Assembly (NCBI RefSeq): GCF_900115285.1
Contig: NZ_FOYW01000002.1
Location: forward strand, 483,759 to 547,758
Length of the DNA: 64,000 nt
From: Marinobacter daqiaonensis
GTDB lineage: Bacteria; Pseudomonadota; Gammaproteobacteria; Pseudomonadales; Oleiphilaceae
Direction of reading: 5' to 3'
In this document: piece by piece, positions 34,850-44,284 of the stretch
Layout: each line of letters starts with the position of its first letter
Numbering within the stretch: position 1 is the first letter of the stretch
Notes under the pieces: generated by a model
Databases searched by the model: none
The model's input: only the letters and a program-made list of their open reading frames with translations
Told to the model about the DNA's origin: nothing
Made by a program: the position numbers and the translations under genes

Positions 34850-35884
34850 TCAGACCAGGCGCCAGCGCAGGGTCTCACCGGCCCGCAGGGGCACAATGGT
34901 GCCATCGGCCAGGGGAAGGGTGTCCGGAAGCACCCAGGGTTCCTTTTTCAGGGTGATGGTGTCCGTGTTCCTCGGCAGGCCGTAGAAATCCGGGCCGTTG
35001 AAGCTGGCGAAGGCTTCGAGCTTGTCCAGTACACCCAGGTCCTCAAAAATCTCGGCGTAGAACTCAATGGCGCTGAAGGCGGAGTAGCAGCCCGCGCAGC
35101 CACAGGCCGTTTCCTTCTTGTCCTGGGCGTGGGGGGCGGAGTCGGTGCCCAGGAAAAAGCGCCGGTCACCGCTGGCCACAGCGTCCTGAAGCGCCTGCTG
35201 GTGGGTGTTGCGCTTGAGTACCGGCAGGCAGTAAAGGTGCGGCCGGATACCGCCTACCAGCAGATGATTGCGGTTGTACATCAGGTGCTGGGGCGTGATG
35301 GTAGCCCCAAGGCGGTCCTGATCGTGGCTGCGGACGAAGTCAGCTGCGTCCCGGGTGGTGATATGTTCCATTACCACTTTCAGGCTGGTATGACGCTCTA
35401 TGACCGGCGCCAGTATGGAATCGATAAACTGTTTCTCCCGGTCGAAGATGTCCACGTCGCTGTGAGTGACCTCGCCGTGAACCAGCAGCAGCATGCCGCA
35501 ATCCGCCATGGCAGCCAGGACTTCCTCGATTTCGCTGATATCCCTCACTCCGGAGGCGGAGTTGGTGGTAGCCCCGGCCGGGTAGAGTTTGGCGGCGCCA
35601 ATACCCGCGCGGAACGCCTCCCGGATATCGCCCGGTGTGGTGGTTCCGGTGAGATAGAGGGTCATCAGCGGCTCGAAGCCGGTGTATTCGCCCCGGGCTG
35701 CCAGGATCCGCTCACGGTAGGCCAGGGCCATGTCTGCTGTAGTCACCGGTGGCGCAAGATTGGGCATGATGATGGCGCGGCCGAACTGACGGGCGGTGGC
35801 CGGCACCACACTTTCCAGTACCGCACCATCCCTTACGTGAAGATGCCAGTCATCCGGTCGGGTGAGGGTCAGCTGCTCAGTCAT
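34850..35884 (-). CDS. pyrC: Dihydroorotase
   Basis: This 344-residue enzyme closes carbamoyl aspartate to dihydroorotate in pyrimidine synthesis. Zinc ligands are visible as HLH (14-16), the carboxylated Lys in [21 protein letters not shown] and the catalytic Asp in LGTDSAPH. The length matches the E. coli type. It precedes rnt on the same strand. The 150-base gap to the divergent motY carries both promoters but no motif clear enough to name. Confidence 0.96.
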   Translation of the reverse strand: MTEQLTLTRPDDWHLHVRDGAVLESVVPATARQFGRAIIMPNLAPPVTTADMALAYRERILAARGEYTGFEPLMTLYLTGTTTPGDIREAFRAGIGAAKLYPAGATTNSASGVRDISEIEEVLAAMADCGMLLLVHGEVTHSDVDIFDREKQFIDSILAPVIERHTSLKVVMEHITTRDAADFVRSHDQDRLGATITPQHLMYNRNHLLVGGIRPHLYCLPVLKRNTHQQALQDAVASGDRRFFLGTDSAPHAQDKKETACGCAGCYSAFSAIEFYAEIFEDLGVLDKLEAFASFNGPDFYGLPRNTDTITLKKEPWVLPDTLPLADGTIVPLRAGETLRWRLV

Positions 35885-36034
35885 GGCGGTATGGAGGCTC
35901 CGGTTAGGTCAAGGGTCGTGTCCTGGAAATCGGCGCCGAGTATATCAGAACCCGATGGCTAAAGAATCCGCGCCTGCTGCCGATAGCACTTACAGATGCA
36001 CTCACGTTATCGAATCGGATAACCGGAACCGGGT

Positions 36035-36979
36035 ATGGCACGCAACACATTATCAACGCACCGTTCACCACGCCGGAGCCTTGTCAAAGGCTGCATGCTG
36101 CTGGCGCTGAGCACCTGGGTCTGGAACGGGCAGGGGCAGGCCAGCACCTTTGGCGCGGGCCTGGAGAACAGCGACTGGTACCTGTCGGCCTCAGTGTTTG
36201 ACTGTACCCTGACCCATCAGGTACCGGGCTATGGCCGGGCGGTATTCACCCATCGCGCGGGGGAAAGCCTGTCATTCTACCTCGAGTCCGATGTCGTGCT
36301 GATGCGGCCCGGTCGTGGCCTGCTCATGGTGGAGGCTCCGTCCTGGCGCCCGGGTGAGCCCACCCGCAGGGTCGGCTACGTGGACATCAGTGATGCCCGA
36401 AAATCCGTGCAGGTTGGTGAGAGGGAGGCCATGGAAATGGTTCAGGGGCTGCTCTCAGGCATGGCACCCACGCTGACCCGTCAGGCACGCTACGCGGATG
36501 GGCCGGTCAGGGTCCGGCTGTCCAACATCAACTTCCGTTCCGAATACGAGGGTTACCGCAGTTGTGTGACGGGGCTGCTGCCGGTGAACTACGACCAGAT
36601 CCAGCGTTCCCGTATCCCCTTCGCGTCCGGCAGCACCTCTCTGTCAGACCGTGACCGCGAGCTGCTCGACAGGATCGTGACCTATGTGCAGGCAGACTCG
36701 GAAGTGGGGCGGGTCTTCGTGGACGGTCATTCCGATGGCATTGGCAGCCGGATTCAGAACCGCGCCCTGTCTGAGGAAAGGGCACAGGTGGTGGCGGACT
36801 ACCTGATCTCGGCAGGCTTGCCGGAAGACAAGATCATTGTTCGCTCTCACGCCGACCAGTATCCGGTCTCCCGTAATCCTGCGGATAACCGGAGAACCAC
36901 CATTCGCCTGGAGCGGGAGGGAGAGCGTCCGACGCTTCAGCGGGCAGGCAATGCCCGTGGCCCGGGAACCAGCGGCTGA
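36035..36979 (+). CDS. motY: Sodium-type flagellar motor protein MotY
   Basis: This 314-residue protein has a signal peptide (about 1-36) and a N-terminal MotY-specific domain (about 37-190). A C-terminal OmpA-like peptidoglycan-binding domain follows (about 215-300), with NRALSEERAQVV and the NRRTTIRLE tail. MotY forms the T ring under the outer membrane in Vibrio and Pseudomonas. The position beside pyrC and rnt, as in P. aeruginosa, supports the assignment over a generic OmpA protein. Confidence 0.85.
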   Translation: MARNTLSTHRSPRRSLVKGCMLLALSTWVWNGQGQASTFGAGLENSDWYLSASVFDCTLTHQVPGYGRAVFTHRAGESLSFYLESDVVLMRPGRGLLMVEAPSWRPGEPTRRVGYVDISDARKSVQVGEREAMEMVQGLLSGMAPTLTRQARYADGPVRVRLSNINFRSEYEGYRSCVTGLLPVNYDQIQRSRIPFASGSTSLSDRDRELLDRIVTYVQADSEVGRVFVDGHSDGIGSRIQNRALSEERAQVVADYLISAGLPEDKIIVRSHADQYPVSRNPADNRRTTIRLEREGERPTLQRAGNARGPGTSG

Positions 36980-37000
36980 GCGGGCTTTTAACGGCCCGCT
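36979..37000. terminator. Bidirectional terminator between motY and the deacetylase gene
   Basis: AGCGGGC (36979-36985), an 8-base loop rich in T, and GCCCGCT (36994-37000) form a 7-bp stem followed by TTC. It overlaps the stop codon region of the convergent deacetylase gene. Confidence 0.55.
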
Positions 37001-37917
37001 TTCACCAGTTCACCCACATGGGCCGCCACGCTTTCCGCCAGGGCGTTGAGATGGTAGCCCCCCTCCAGGGTCGAGATGATGCGGTCATTGGCATACTCCC
37101 GGGCGACACCGGTGAGCATTTCCGTCAGCCAGCGATAGTCCTCTGTCTCCAGGTTCATTTCAGCCATGGGGTCCATTCTGTGGCCGTCGAAACCCGCCGA
37201 TATCAGGATCAGCTGGGGCTGGAATTCCTCCAGCCGCTTCATCCAGCCGGCTTCCACCAGCTTGCGGTACTCCGGTCCCTGGCATCCGGCGGGAACCGGA
37301 ACGTTGACGATGTTTTCCGGTAACCGGTAGACGTGGGAGTGAGGATAGAAAGGGTGCTGGAAGCTGGAGCACATCAGGATGCGCTCGTCCCCCTGCACGA
37401 TATCCACCGTGCCATTGCCCTGATGGACGTCGAAATCGATGATGGCGACCCGTTTCAGCTGGTGGAAGGTGAGCGCCCTCATGGCCGCCAGAGCGACATT
37501 GTTGTAGAAACAGAAGCCCATGGACTTCGCCCGCTCGGCGTGATGCCCCGGGGGCCGCGCGCAGACAAAGGCGTTGGTGACCTGGCTGCTCAGTACCATG
37601 TCCACCGCTTCTATGTTGGCGCCCGCTGCCAGCCTCGCGGCCCGTAAGGTATCCGGCATCAGCGCGGTGTCTGGGTCGGTAAATACCCGGCCCTTAGTGG
37701 GTTGCATCAGATCCAGCTGGTGCAGGTACTTTTCCGGGTGCACCAGTTGTAGCTGGTCGCGGGTTGCCTCATCGGGACGTACCCAGTCCAGCTCCTGGTC
37801 GAGCCCGGTGTCCTCAAGATAACTGATGATACGGCTGAGGCGCTCCGGACATTCCGGATGTTCCGCACCCATGTTGTGCTTGGCACAGTCGTCGTGGGAG
37901 AAAAACGCGGTAGTCAT
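36988..37917 (-). CDS. Histone-deacetylase-family hydrolase
   Basis: This 309-residue protein belongs to the class II-like bacterial HDAC family. It shows ARPPGHHAE (catalytic His pair), IDFDVHQGNGT (zinc Asp and His) and ISAGFDGHRMDPM (second zinc Asp), then LEGGY. Substrates may be acetylpolyamines or acetylated proteins. ATG 37917 begins directly before the family's usual N-terminus (MTTAFFSHDDC); the longer frame upstream is not coding-like. It is divergent from the Pat-type acetyltransferase gene, which is suggestive for protein acetylation. Confidence 0.88.
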   Translation of the reverse strand: MTTAFFSHDDCAKHNMGAEHPECPERLSRIISYLEDTGLDQELDWVRPDEATRDQLQLVHPEKYLHQLDLMQPTKGRVFTDPDTALMPDTLRAARLAAGANIEAVDMVLSSQVTNAFVCARPPGHHAERAKSMGFCFYNNVALAAMRALTFHQLKRVAIIDFDVHQGNGTVDIVQGDERILMCSSFQHPFYPHSHVYRLPENIVNVPVPAGCQGPEYRKLVEAGWMKRLEEFQPQLILISAGFDGHRMDPMAEMNLETEDYRWLTEMLTGVAREYANDRIISTLEGGYHLNALAESVAAHVGELVKAGR

Positions 37918-38111
37918 GGTCGCTTGCTGTCCTGCCAGGCTTTCGGGCTTTCTGTATTTTCTTTCATGGTAACAGGGATACCGCCATTGCGCTGGGATTC
38001 TTTGGTCGTAGCCGGCGCCCCGCCTGGTTAAGGAATTCGGTTTACATCGGGACCGCAACGCCTAAGATAGGGAATATTCAATAGGTCTGCTGGCACTTAG
38101 GAGATTGCATT

Positions 38112-40856
38112 TTGGGCACCCGATACCTGGAAAGCCTGTTCAACCCGTCTTCCATCGTGGTGGTTGGCGCCTCCGAGCGGGCCGACAACCTGGGGGGTAT
38201 GGTGCTGCGGAACCTTCTGGGTGGCAGCTACCCCGGTCGGATGCTGGTGATCAACCGCAATGGCTACGAGTCGGTCCACGGAGTCCCTTGCGTGGCCAAG
38301 GTGTCGAAGATGGAGTTCAGCCCGGAACTGGCCATCGTCTGCACGCCTCCGGATACGGTACCCAAGGTGGTGCGGCGACTGGGAAAAGCGGGGGTGCGCA
38401 CCGCCATGGTAATGACCGGCGGGATGTCCCGGGCCCATTCCAGGACTGGTCAGCCATTGATGTATTCCGTGGGTGAGGCGGCCCGTGAAACCGGTATCCG
38501 GGTACTCGGCCCCAATACCATTGGTCTTATGGTGCCGGCCCGTAAACTCAATGCGACCTATGCCCACATGGGAGTGCTGCCGGGGAAGGTGGCATTCGTC
38601 GGGCAGTCGGGCAGTGTCGCGAGTTCGGTCATCGACTGGGCGTTCGCCCGGGGGGTAGGCTTTTCCTACTTCCTCACTCTCGGGGATTCCATGGACATCG
38701 ACCACGATGACCTGATCGACTATCTGGCCCAAGACTCCCAGACCCGTGCCATCTTGCTCCACATCGAGAATATCCCCAATCCGCGCCGCTTCATGTCCGC
38801 GGTGCGGGTGGCTTCCCGGACCAAACCGGTGATTGCGGTGAAGAGCGGGCGGGTGCCGGAGTCCGAATGGTTCAGGCACGAGCTCCCCGCCGGCCTGCAC
38901 CGCAGCGACCCCATCTACGATGCCACCCTGCAACGGGCCGGCGTACTGCGGGTGGACGGCCTTGGTCAGATGTTCGACGCCCTGGAAACCCTCACCCGCA
39001 TGCGCCCGCTCAAGCGTGAGTCCCTGGCCATCATGGCAAACGGTGTGGGGCCCGGTGTACTGGCGGTGGACCGCCTGGCCGCCCTCGGTGGCGAACTGGC
39101 AACCCTTTCCGAAAAGTCCATAGAGGGCCTGGCGGAGATCCTGCCGCCTTACTGGAGCCGCAAGAACCCCATTGACCTCAGTTACGATGCGTCTCCGGAG
39201 CTTTACGCCAAGGCCATCAGGGTCCTGGCAAAGGATCCGGAAATCTCCAACGTACTGATCATGTACTCACCGAGCCTGACCGAGGACAGCCTCCAGATCG
39301 CCGATGCAGTGGTCCAGGCGATCAAGGGTACCCGGCTGAATGTCTTCACCTGCTGGCTGGGGCAGAGTACCGTTCTGGATGCCCGGGACGAATTCTATCG
39401 GGCGGGCGTGCCTTCATTCTTTTCGCCGGAAAAGGCGGTCATGGCTTTCATGCAGCACGTGAACCATCAGCGGGTCCAGCGCCTGCTGGCGGAGACACCG
39501 GAATCCTTCACCGACCATTTCGCGGATCACTCCAACGCCCGGCGCATCATTGTCAATGCGCTGCGCTCGGACCGAAACCACCTGTCCGACCGGGAAGCGC
39601 GGCAGGTTCTTGCGGATTACGGGATCAATACGGTTCCCACTGTACACTGCGACGACGTGGAGGAGGTGATCGAGGCCTTCGCGGTGGAGCGCCGGCCGGT
39701 GGATGTGACCCTGATGCACCAGCGCGCCTGCCATCCGTTCATGGAGTACCAGTCCGGCCGGGGCCGCTATCGTTCCACGGTGCACGGTCTGACCAACGAA
39801 AACGACCTGATCGACGCCTGCCGCGATCTGATGGAGGACTACCAGAAGCACTTTCCGGACAGTGGCTTCCTCGGTTTTGCGGTCCAGCGCTCCTACAAGC
39901 ATATTGACGGCATTGCCTTCAGCGTCGGCATCACTCGCGACGCACTGTTCGGCCCGCTGGTGGTCTGTGGGGCGGCGGGCGCACAGATCAACGTGATGTC
40001 GGACCGGCAGATTGCCCTGCCACCCCTGAACATGGTGCTGGCCCGGGAGCTGCTGCACCGCACCTACATGTCCAAGCTTCTGCGGGAGTTCAGTCCCCAT
40101 GCCGAGCAGGACATTCGCGCCCTGTGTGAGGTGCTGATCACCCTGTCCCAGATTGTGATCGATATTCCGGAGATTCGTGGCCTGGAAATCTCTCCGTTGC
40201 TGTTCAACAACGATCAGCTGATGGCGGTGGATGTGGCCATCGACCTTTCAGACAAGCCTGGCAGGCCAATTATTCAGCCCTATCCCCGGGAGCTTGAGGA
40301 GTGGATGGTGCTGCCGAAGTCCGGTCGCCGGGTAATCATCCGGCCAGTGCTTGCGGAAGACGAGCCCTCTCACCGCGCGTTCCACGAGTTGCAGTCGCCG
40401 GAGTCCATCCGCTATCGCTTCTTCCAATTCCGCAAGCACTTCTCCCGGGAGGACGTGGCCCAGATGGTGCAGATCGACTATGACCGGGAAATGGTTTTTG
40501 TAGCCAACGCTCCGCGTGAGGACGAGGAAGGTGAGGAGACCCTGGGTACCGTGCGGGTGTGGACCGACGCTGATAACCTGCGTTGCGAATTCGCGGTAAT
40601 GGTGCACGACAAGATGAAGGGGGAGGGCCTTGGCGTCGCCCTGATGCAGAAGATGATCGACTATTGCCGGTCACGGGGGACCATGGAAATGGTGGGCAAT
40701 GTCCTGCCCGACAACCGTCCCATGCTGCAACTGGCGGAACACCTGGGCTTCAGTATCCATTACAACCGCGAGGAAGAGGTGATGGACCTGCGACTGGTGC
40801 TGAACGAACCCGAGAAAGACTGGCAGCGGGAGAGGCTGGCCCGGGCGCATCATTAA
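38112..40856 (+). CDS. Pat-type acyl-CoA synthetase (ADP-forming)-like / GNAT protein
   Basis: This 914-residue protein has a CoA-binding domain (1-125, FNPSSIVVVGAS), ligase-CoA and ATP-grasp regions (about 150-700), and a C-terminal GNAT domain (about 735-890) with the acetyl-CoA loop KMKGEGLGVAL. This is the layout of PatZ/YfiQ, a protein lysine acetyltransferase. The start is TTG 38112 with AGGAG eight bases upstream; no ATG lies near. Two REP elements follow its stop. The divergent HDAC-family gene could reverse its modification. Confidence 0.87.
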   Translation: MGTRYLESLFNPSSIVVVGASERADNLGGMVLRNLLGGSYPGRMLVINRNGYESVHGVPCVAKVSKMEFSPELAIVCTPPDTVPKVVRRLGKAGVRTAMVMTGGMSRAHSRTGQPLMYSVGEAARETGIRVLGPNTIGLMVPARKLNATYAHMGVLPGKVAFVGQSGSVASSVIDWAFARGVGFSYFLTLGDSMDIDHDDLIDYLAQDSQTRAILLHIENIPNPRRFMSAVRVASRTKPVIAVKSGRVPESEWFRHELPAGLHRSDPIYDATLQRAGVLRVDGLGQMFDALETLTRMRPLKRESLAIMANGVGPGVLAVDRLAALGGELATLSEKSIEGLAEILPPYWSRKNPIDLSYDASPELYAKAIRVLAKDPEISNVLIMYSPSLTEDSLQIADAVVQAIKGTRLNVFTCWLGQSTVLDARDEFYRAGVPSFFSPEKAVMAFMQHVNHQRVQRLLAETPESFTDHFADHSNARRIIVNALRSDRNHLSDREARQVLADYGINTVPTVHCDDVEEVIEAFAVERRPVDVTLMHQRACHPFMEYQSGRGRYRSTVHGLTNENDLIDACRDLMEDYQKHFPDSGFLGFAVQRSYKHIDGIAFSVGITRDALFGPLVVCGAAGAQINVMSDRQIALPPLNMVLARELLHRTYMSKLLREFSPHAEQDIRALCEVLITLSQIVIDIPEIRGLEISPLLFNNDQLMAVDVAIDLSDKPGRPIIQPYPRELEEWMVLPKSGRRVIIRPVLAEDEPSHRAFHELQSPESIRYRFFQFRKHFSREDVAQMVQIDYDREMVFVANAPREDEEGEETLGTVRVWTDADNLRCEFAVMVHDKMKGEGLGVALMQKMIDYCRSRGTMEMVGNVLPDNRPMLQLAEHLGFSIHYNREEEVMDLRLVLNEPEKDWQRERLARAHH

Positions 40857-40883
40857 GCGGGTCACAGGTCCCGACGCCGCACC

Positions 40884-40963
40884 TGTAGGAGCTGGTCGGC
40901 CAGCGAAAGGGGTTCTGCTGAGCCTTGGCGGGTTTGCTCTTCGCCAGCAGGCTGGCTCCTACA
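40884..40963. repeat. REP-like palindromic element, copy 1
   Basis: TGTAGGAGCTGG at the left end pairs with GGCTGGCTCCTACA at the right, with CCAGCGA/CGCCAGC elements inside. This is the intergenic REP pattern known from Pseudomonas and Marinobacter. It lies between the convergent Pat and rdgC genes. Confidence 0.8.
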
Positions 40964-40988
40964 CCTGCAGAAATGCTCCGAGCCATTC

Positions 40989-41067
40989 TGTAGGAGCTGG
41001 CCTGCCAGCGAGGAGGTCCTGTGAAACTCTGGCGGGTTTATTCCCCGCCAGCGGGCTGGCTCCTACA
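40989..41067. repeat. REP-like palindromic element, copy 2
   Basis: This element has the same TGTAGGAGCTGG ... GGCTGGCTCCTACA plan as copy 1, in tandem 25 bases further on. Together they make four inverted half-units, a typical REP doublet. Its end touches the stop codon of rdgC at 41069 and may serve as a terminator or mRNA stabiliser. Confidence 0.8.
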
Positions 41068-41068
41068 G

Positions 41069-42001
41069 TCAGTTTTGCTCTTCGATAATCGCGGATTTGT
41101 CCTCCCCACCCATCGCTTCCAGCAGGCCTGGAATCAATCGTGACAGCTCCAGGGTCATCAGCGAGAAAGCCGCGTCGAATTTCGCGGCGGCATCATCGGA
41201 ATCCACCTCTTCCAGCTTTTCCTGAAGAGTCTCACCGAACTTCAGGCGGCGAATGCCGAATTCTTCATCCAGCACGAAGGACACATTCTCGTCCCAGGTC
41301 AGGGCGAGCTTGGTAACCTGCATGCCCGCTTCCAGGTGATTCTGGATCTCTTCCGCCCGCAGGTCCATGCCCTTGCAGCGAACCACGCCGCCGTCCTCTG
41401 AAGGATCCTTCAGCTCGCATTCCATGCCCAGCTCTATAGCCCCGGGCAGGTCAATGGACTCGTCCAGCCACCCAGTGAAAGTAAAGCTTGGCGCCTGCTC
41501 AAGGGCCGGCGGACGCACCGGTAGCGAACCCAGACTCTGGCGCAGAGCCGACGCCAGATCCTCCGCCTGCTTCGCGGACCCGGCATCCACCACCAGAACG
41601 CCGTCCTGCGGTGCCAGATAGGCGAAACTGCGGCGATTGCGGGAGAAGGCCCGGGGTAGCATCTCCAGCATCACTTCTTCCTTGAGTTCATCCTTCTCTT
41701 TCTTGCGGACCTTGCGGCCCTGCTCAGCTTCAATGGCCTCGGCCTTTTCTTCCACCATTTCCTTGATCACCGGGCCGGGCAACACCTTCTCTTCCTTTCG
41801 CAATGCCACAAGGTGGTAGCCGCCGGCGCTGTGAACCAGCAGGTCGCCGTGCTTGCCAAGCGGCGATACCCAACCCTGGCGGGTGGTTTCCTGGGGGCCG
41901 CAGGGCTTGAAAGCATCAGCCGTCAGTTTTTCCTCCAGCTGCTCCGGAGTGATGTCAAAGGGCTTGGTGAAGCGAAATACTCGGGCATTGCGAAACCACA
42001 T
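41069..42001 (-). CDS. rdgC: Recombination-associated protein RdgC
   Basis: This 310-residue protein matches RdgC in length and ends: MWFRNARVFRFTKPFD at the start and a helical acidic C-terminus. It forms a ring around double-stranded DNA and limits RecA action. A KEKDEL-type charged helix is present in the middle. It is alone on its transcript, followed by the DUF2788 gene upstream. Confidence 0.94.
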   Translation of the reverse strand: MWFRNARVFRFTKPFDITPEQLEEKLTADAFKPCGPQETTRQGWVSPLGKHGDLLVHSAGGYHLVALRKEEKVLPGPVIKEMVEEKAEAIEAEQGRKVRKKEKDELKEEVMLEMLPRAFSRNRRSFAYLAPQDGVLVVDAGSAKQAEDLASALRQSLGSLPVRPPALEQAPSFTFTGWLDESIDLPGAIELGMECELKDPSEDGGVVRCKGMDLRAEEIQNHLEAGMQVTKLALTWDENVSFVLDEEFGIRRLKFGETLQEKLEEVDSDDAAAKFDAAFSLMTLELSRLIPGLLEAMGGEDKSAIIEEQN

Positions 42002-42086
42002 GGATTCGGTCCTTGCTTGATTCTGGGTCTGTAAGAGATTACTGGGACAGTGAGGCCGGCCTTTGGCCGGGCCGCCAGCGGGTTGA

Positions 42087-42287
42087 CTAGATCTGCATCA
42101 CTTCGACCAGTACGGTCTTGACGATGAAACCCACCACGCCCGCGCCCAGCACGGTAAAGAGGATAATGGTGCCCAGTCGTCCGGCCTGGGATTTCTTGGC
42201 CAGGTCCCAGACGATGAATCCCATCCAGCCGATCAGTGCTGTCAGGAAAACGTAGAGGGCAATTTCCGCGAACAGTGCTTCGTTCAT
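42087..42287 (-). CDS. DUF2788 small membrane protein
   Basis: This 66-residue protein has two predicted membrane segments (about 7-27 and 40-60) separated by a short positive loop WDLAKKSQAGR. This fits DUF2788, a gammaproteobacterial family of unknown role. It lies between rdgC and yaaA on the same strand. The 110-base gap before yaaA has GC-rich inverted repeats but no clear terminator. Confidence 0.8.
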   Translation of the reverse strand: MNEALFAEIALYVFLTALIGWMGFIVWDLAKKSQAGRLGTIILFTVLGAGVVGFIVKTVLVEVMQI

Positions 42288-42397
42288 GCAACGCTCCGTC
42301 AGTTCTAAAAGTCAAAGCCGGTCCACCACCAGCCCTGAAAGAGGGGCGGTGGCGCCGGCACCGGTCTGGTGCTCAACGGCAGCGTTTTTGTTAGGGG

Positions 42398-43168
42398 TTA
42401 TTGCTCGTCGCGCAGAAAGGTCCAGTTATCGCCGGAAGAGTGCTCCTCGCTGAAGCGGTACCCCTCCAGGTTGAACCCTTTGAGATCATCAGCCTGGGTA
42501 ATGCCGTTTTTGATGGCGTAACGGCACATCAGGCCCCGGGCTTTCTTGGCGTAGAAACTGATCATCTTGTACTGGCCGTTTTTCCAGTCCTTGAACTGGG
42601 GCGTAATGATACGGGCATCCAGCTGTTTCTTGCGAACGCTCTTGAAGTATTCATTGGAGGCCAGGTTCACCAGGACGCCATCGTCGGCGGCCAGCTGTTC
42701 ATTGAGCGCTTCGGTGATGGTATCACCCCAGAACTTGTAGAGGTCCTTGCCACGCCTGTTTTCAAACTTCGTCCCCATCTCGAGGCGATAGGGCTGCATC
42801 AGGTCGAGGGGGCGAAGCACGCCGTAGAGACCGGACAGGATACGCAAATGTTCCTGGGCGAATTCGAATTCCTGCTCCGAGAAGTCCTGTGCACCCAGGC
42901 CCGTGTACACATCCCCGTTGAAAGCCAGTACCGCCTGGCGGGCGTTATCCGGCGTGAAGGGCGTATGCCACTGCTGGAACCGCTCGGCGTTTAGCTGGCC
43001 GAGCTTGTCGCTGATGCCCATGAGGTTACTGACCTGGTGGGGTTCCAGTTCCTTGAGCTGGTCAATCAGTTCGCAGGATTCTTCCAGAAACGCTGGCTGG
43101 GTGTAGCTGGTGGTTGCCAGCGGGCTTTCGTAGTCCAGGTTCTTGGCGGGGGATATGACCATTAACAT
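42398..43168 (-). CDS. yaaA: Peroxide stress protein YaaA
   Basis: This 256-residue protein matches YaaA (DUF328), which lowers free iron during peroxide stress. It begins [12 protein letters not shown] and carries FNGDVYTGL and [19 protein letters not shown]. The length matches E. coli (258). It follows the glutaredoxin-like gene after 12 bases and likely belongs to the same transcript. Confidence 0.95.
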   Translation of the reverse strand: MLMVISPAKNLDYESPLATTSYTQPAFLEESCELIDQLKELEPHQVSNLMGISDKLGQLNAERFQQWHTPFTPDNARQAVLAFNGDVYTGLGAQDFSEQEFEFAQEHLRILSGLYGVLRPLDLMQPYRLEMGTKFENRRGKDLYKFWGDTITEALNEQLAADDGVLVNLASNEYFKSVRKKQLDARIITPQFKDWKNGQYKMISFYAKKARGLMCRYAIKNGITQADDLKGFNLEGYRFSEEHSSGDNWTFLRDEQ

Positions 43169-43180
43169 GACAGCGTTTCC

Positions 43181-43450
43181 TCAGTGGAGTCGGCCTGAAG
43201 TAGTGGACGGACCGGGTGCCAGAAAGTCCAGCAGATCGTCCCGGGTGAAGGGCCAGCCCATCTCCGCGCCATTGTCTTCCCTACGCAGGACCGGGATACG
43301 GGTGCCATAGCGCTCAACCAGTTCAGCGGAGGAGGCGATATCCACGGCTTCGACCGGAACAGGATGCGGCAGCGGTGTATTCACCAGCAGGGCTTCGGCC
43401 AGGTCGCACAGTTCGCAGTGGGAGGTGGTGAAGAATGTCAGCTGCATCAT
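43181..43450 (-). CDS. Glutaredoxin-family protein
   Basis: This 89-residue thioredoxin-fold protein has the redox pair CELC (13-16) and the cis-Pro in TRIPVL, followed by a C-terminal helix. It is of the COG0695/DUF836-like group. The start overlaps the stop of yciK by four bases, so it is translationally coupled. Confidence 0.85.
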   Translation of the reverse strand: MMQLTFFTTSHCELCDLAEALLVNTPLPHPVPVEAVDIASSAELVERYGTRIPVLRREDNGAEMGWPFTRDDLLDFLAPGPSTTSGRLH

Positions 43451-44211
43451 TTCTCCTGGGCGTTCAGCTGCTGACCGGTCACTCCCCGGCTGTCCCGTCC
43501 CATGAGGTAAAGGTAGCTGGGCATCAGTTCCTCCGGCGCAGGATTGCCCATGGGATTTTCCGCCGGGTAGGCATGGGCTCTCATGTTCGTGCGGGTCGCA
43601 CCCGGGTTCAGACTGTTGACCCGGATGTTATGACGCTCGTCGTCCAGCTCATCGGCAAGCATCTGGCTGAGACCTTCGATTGCAAACTTGGACACCGCAT
43701 AGGCACCCCAGTAGGCCTTGGCTTTGCGACCGACACCGGAAGAGGTGAAGATCACCGACGCATCCCCGGACTGTCGCAGCAGCGGGATGGTTGCCCGGGT
43801 CAGCAGGAACGGCGCGGTTGCATTCACCTGCATTACCTTGTTCCAGGTCTCCGGGTTGTAAAGCTCGATTGGACTCCGGGCGCCCAGAATGCTGGCGTTA
43901 TGGAGCAGCCCATCAAGGCGACCGAAGTTGTCCTCGATGGTCATGGCCATCTCTTCATAGTCCTTGACCGCGGCGCCCTCCAGGTTCATGGGCACGATGG
44001 CGGGCTTTGGATGACCGGCCGCCTCTATCTCGTCGTAGACCGCCTCCAGCTTGGAGATGGTCCGTCCCAGCAGGATCACCGTGGCGCCGTGGGCGGCAAA
44101 GGCCTTGGCGGCCGCCCGTCCGATGCCTGCGCCCGCGCCGGTTACCAGTATGATGTGGTCCTTCAGCAAATCCTCCGGGGCCTGGTAGGTGTGCATGGGA
44201 TTGTCCGCCAT
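43447..44211 (-). CDS. yciK: SDR oxidoreductase, YciK type
   Basis: This 254-residue classical SDR has TGAGAGIGRA (NAD(P) loop), HNAS, the catalytic Ser in IFTSSGVG and YAVSK. It matches YciK, of unknown substrate, and lies downstream of mupP and ubiG as in Pseudomonas. A 73-base gap separates it from mupP. Confidence 0.9.
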   Translation of the reverse strand: MADNPMHTYQAPEDLLKDHIILVTGAGAGIGRAAAKAFAAHGATVILLGRTISKLEAVYDEIEAAGHPKPAIVPMNLEGAAVKDYEEMAMTIEDNFGRLDGLLHNASILGARSPIELYNPETWNKVMQVNATAPFLLTRATIPLLRQSGDASVIFTSSGVGRKAKAYWGAYAVSKFAIEGLSQMLADELDDERHNIRVNSLNPGATRTNMRAHAYPAENPMGNPAPEELMPSYLYLMGRDSRGVTGQQLNAQEK

Positions 44212-44284
44212 GTGGTATCTGCTCCTGCAGGGTCTTGAGTGGAAGAGGCTTTGAATCTGAACAGGCTCGTACCGGAGCCCGGCG

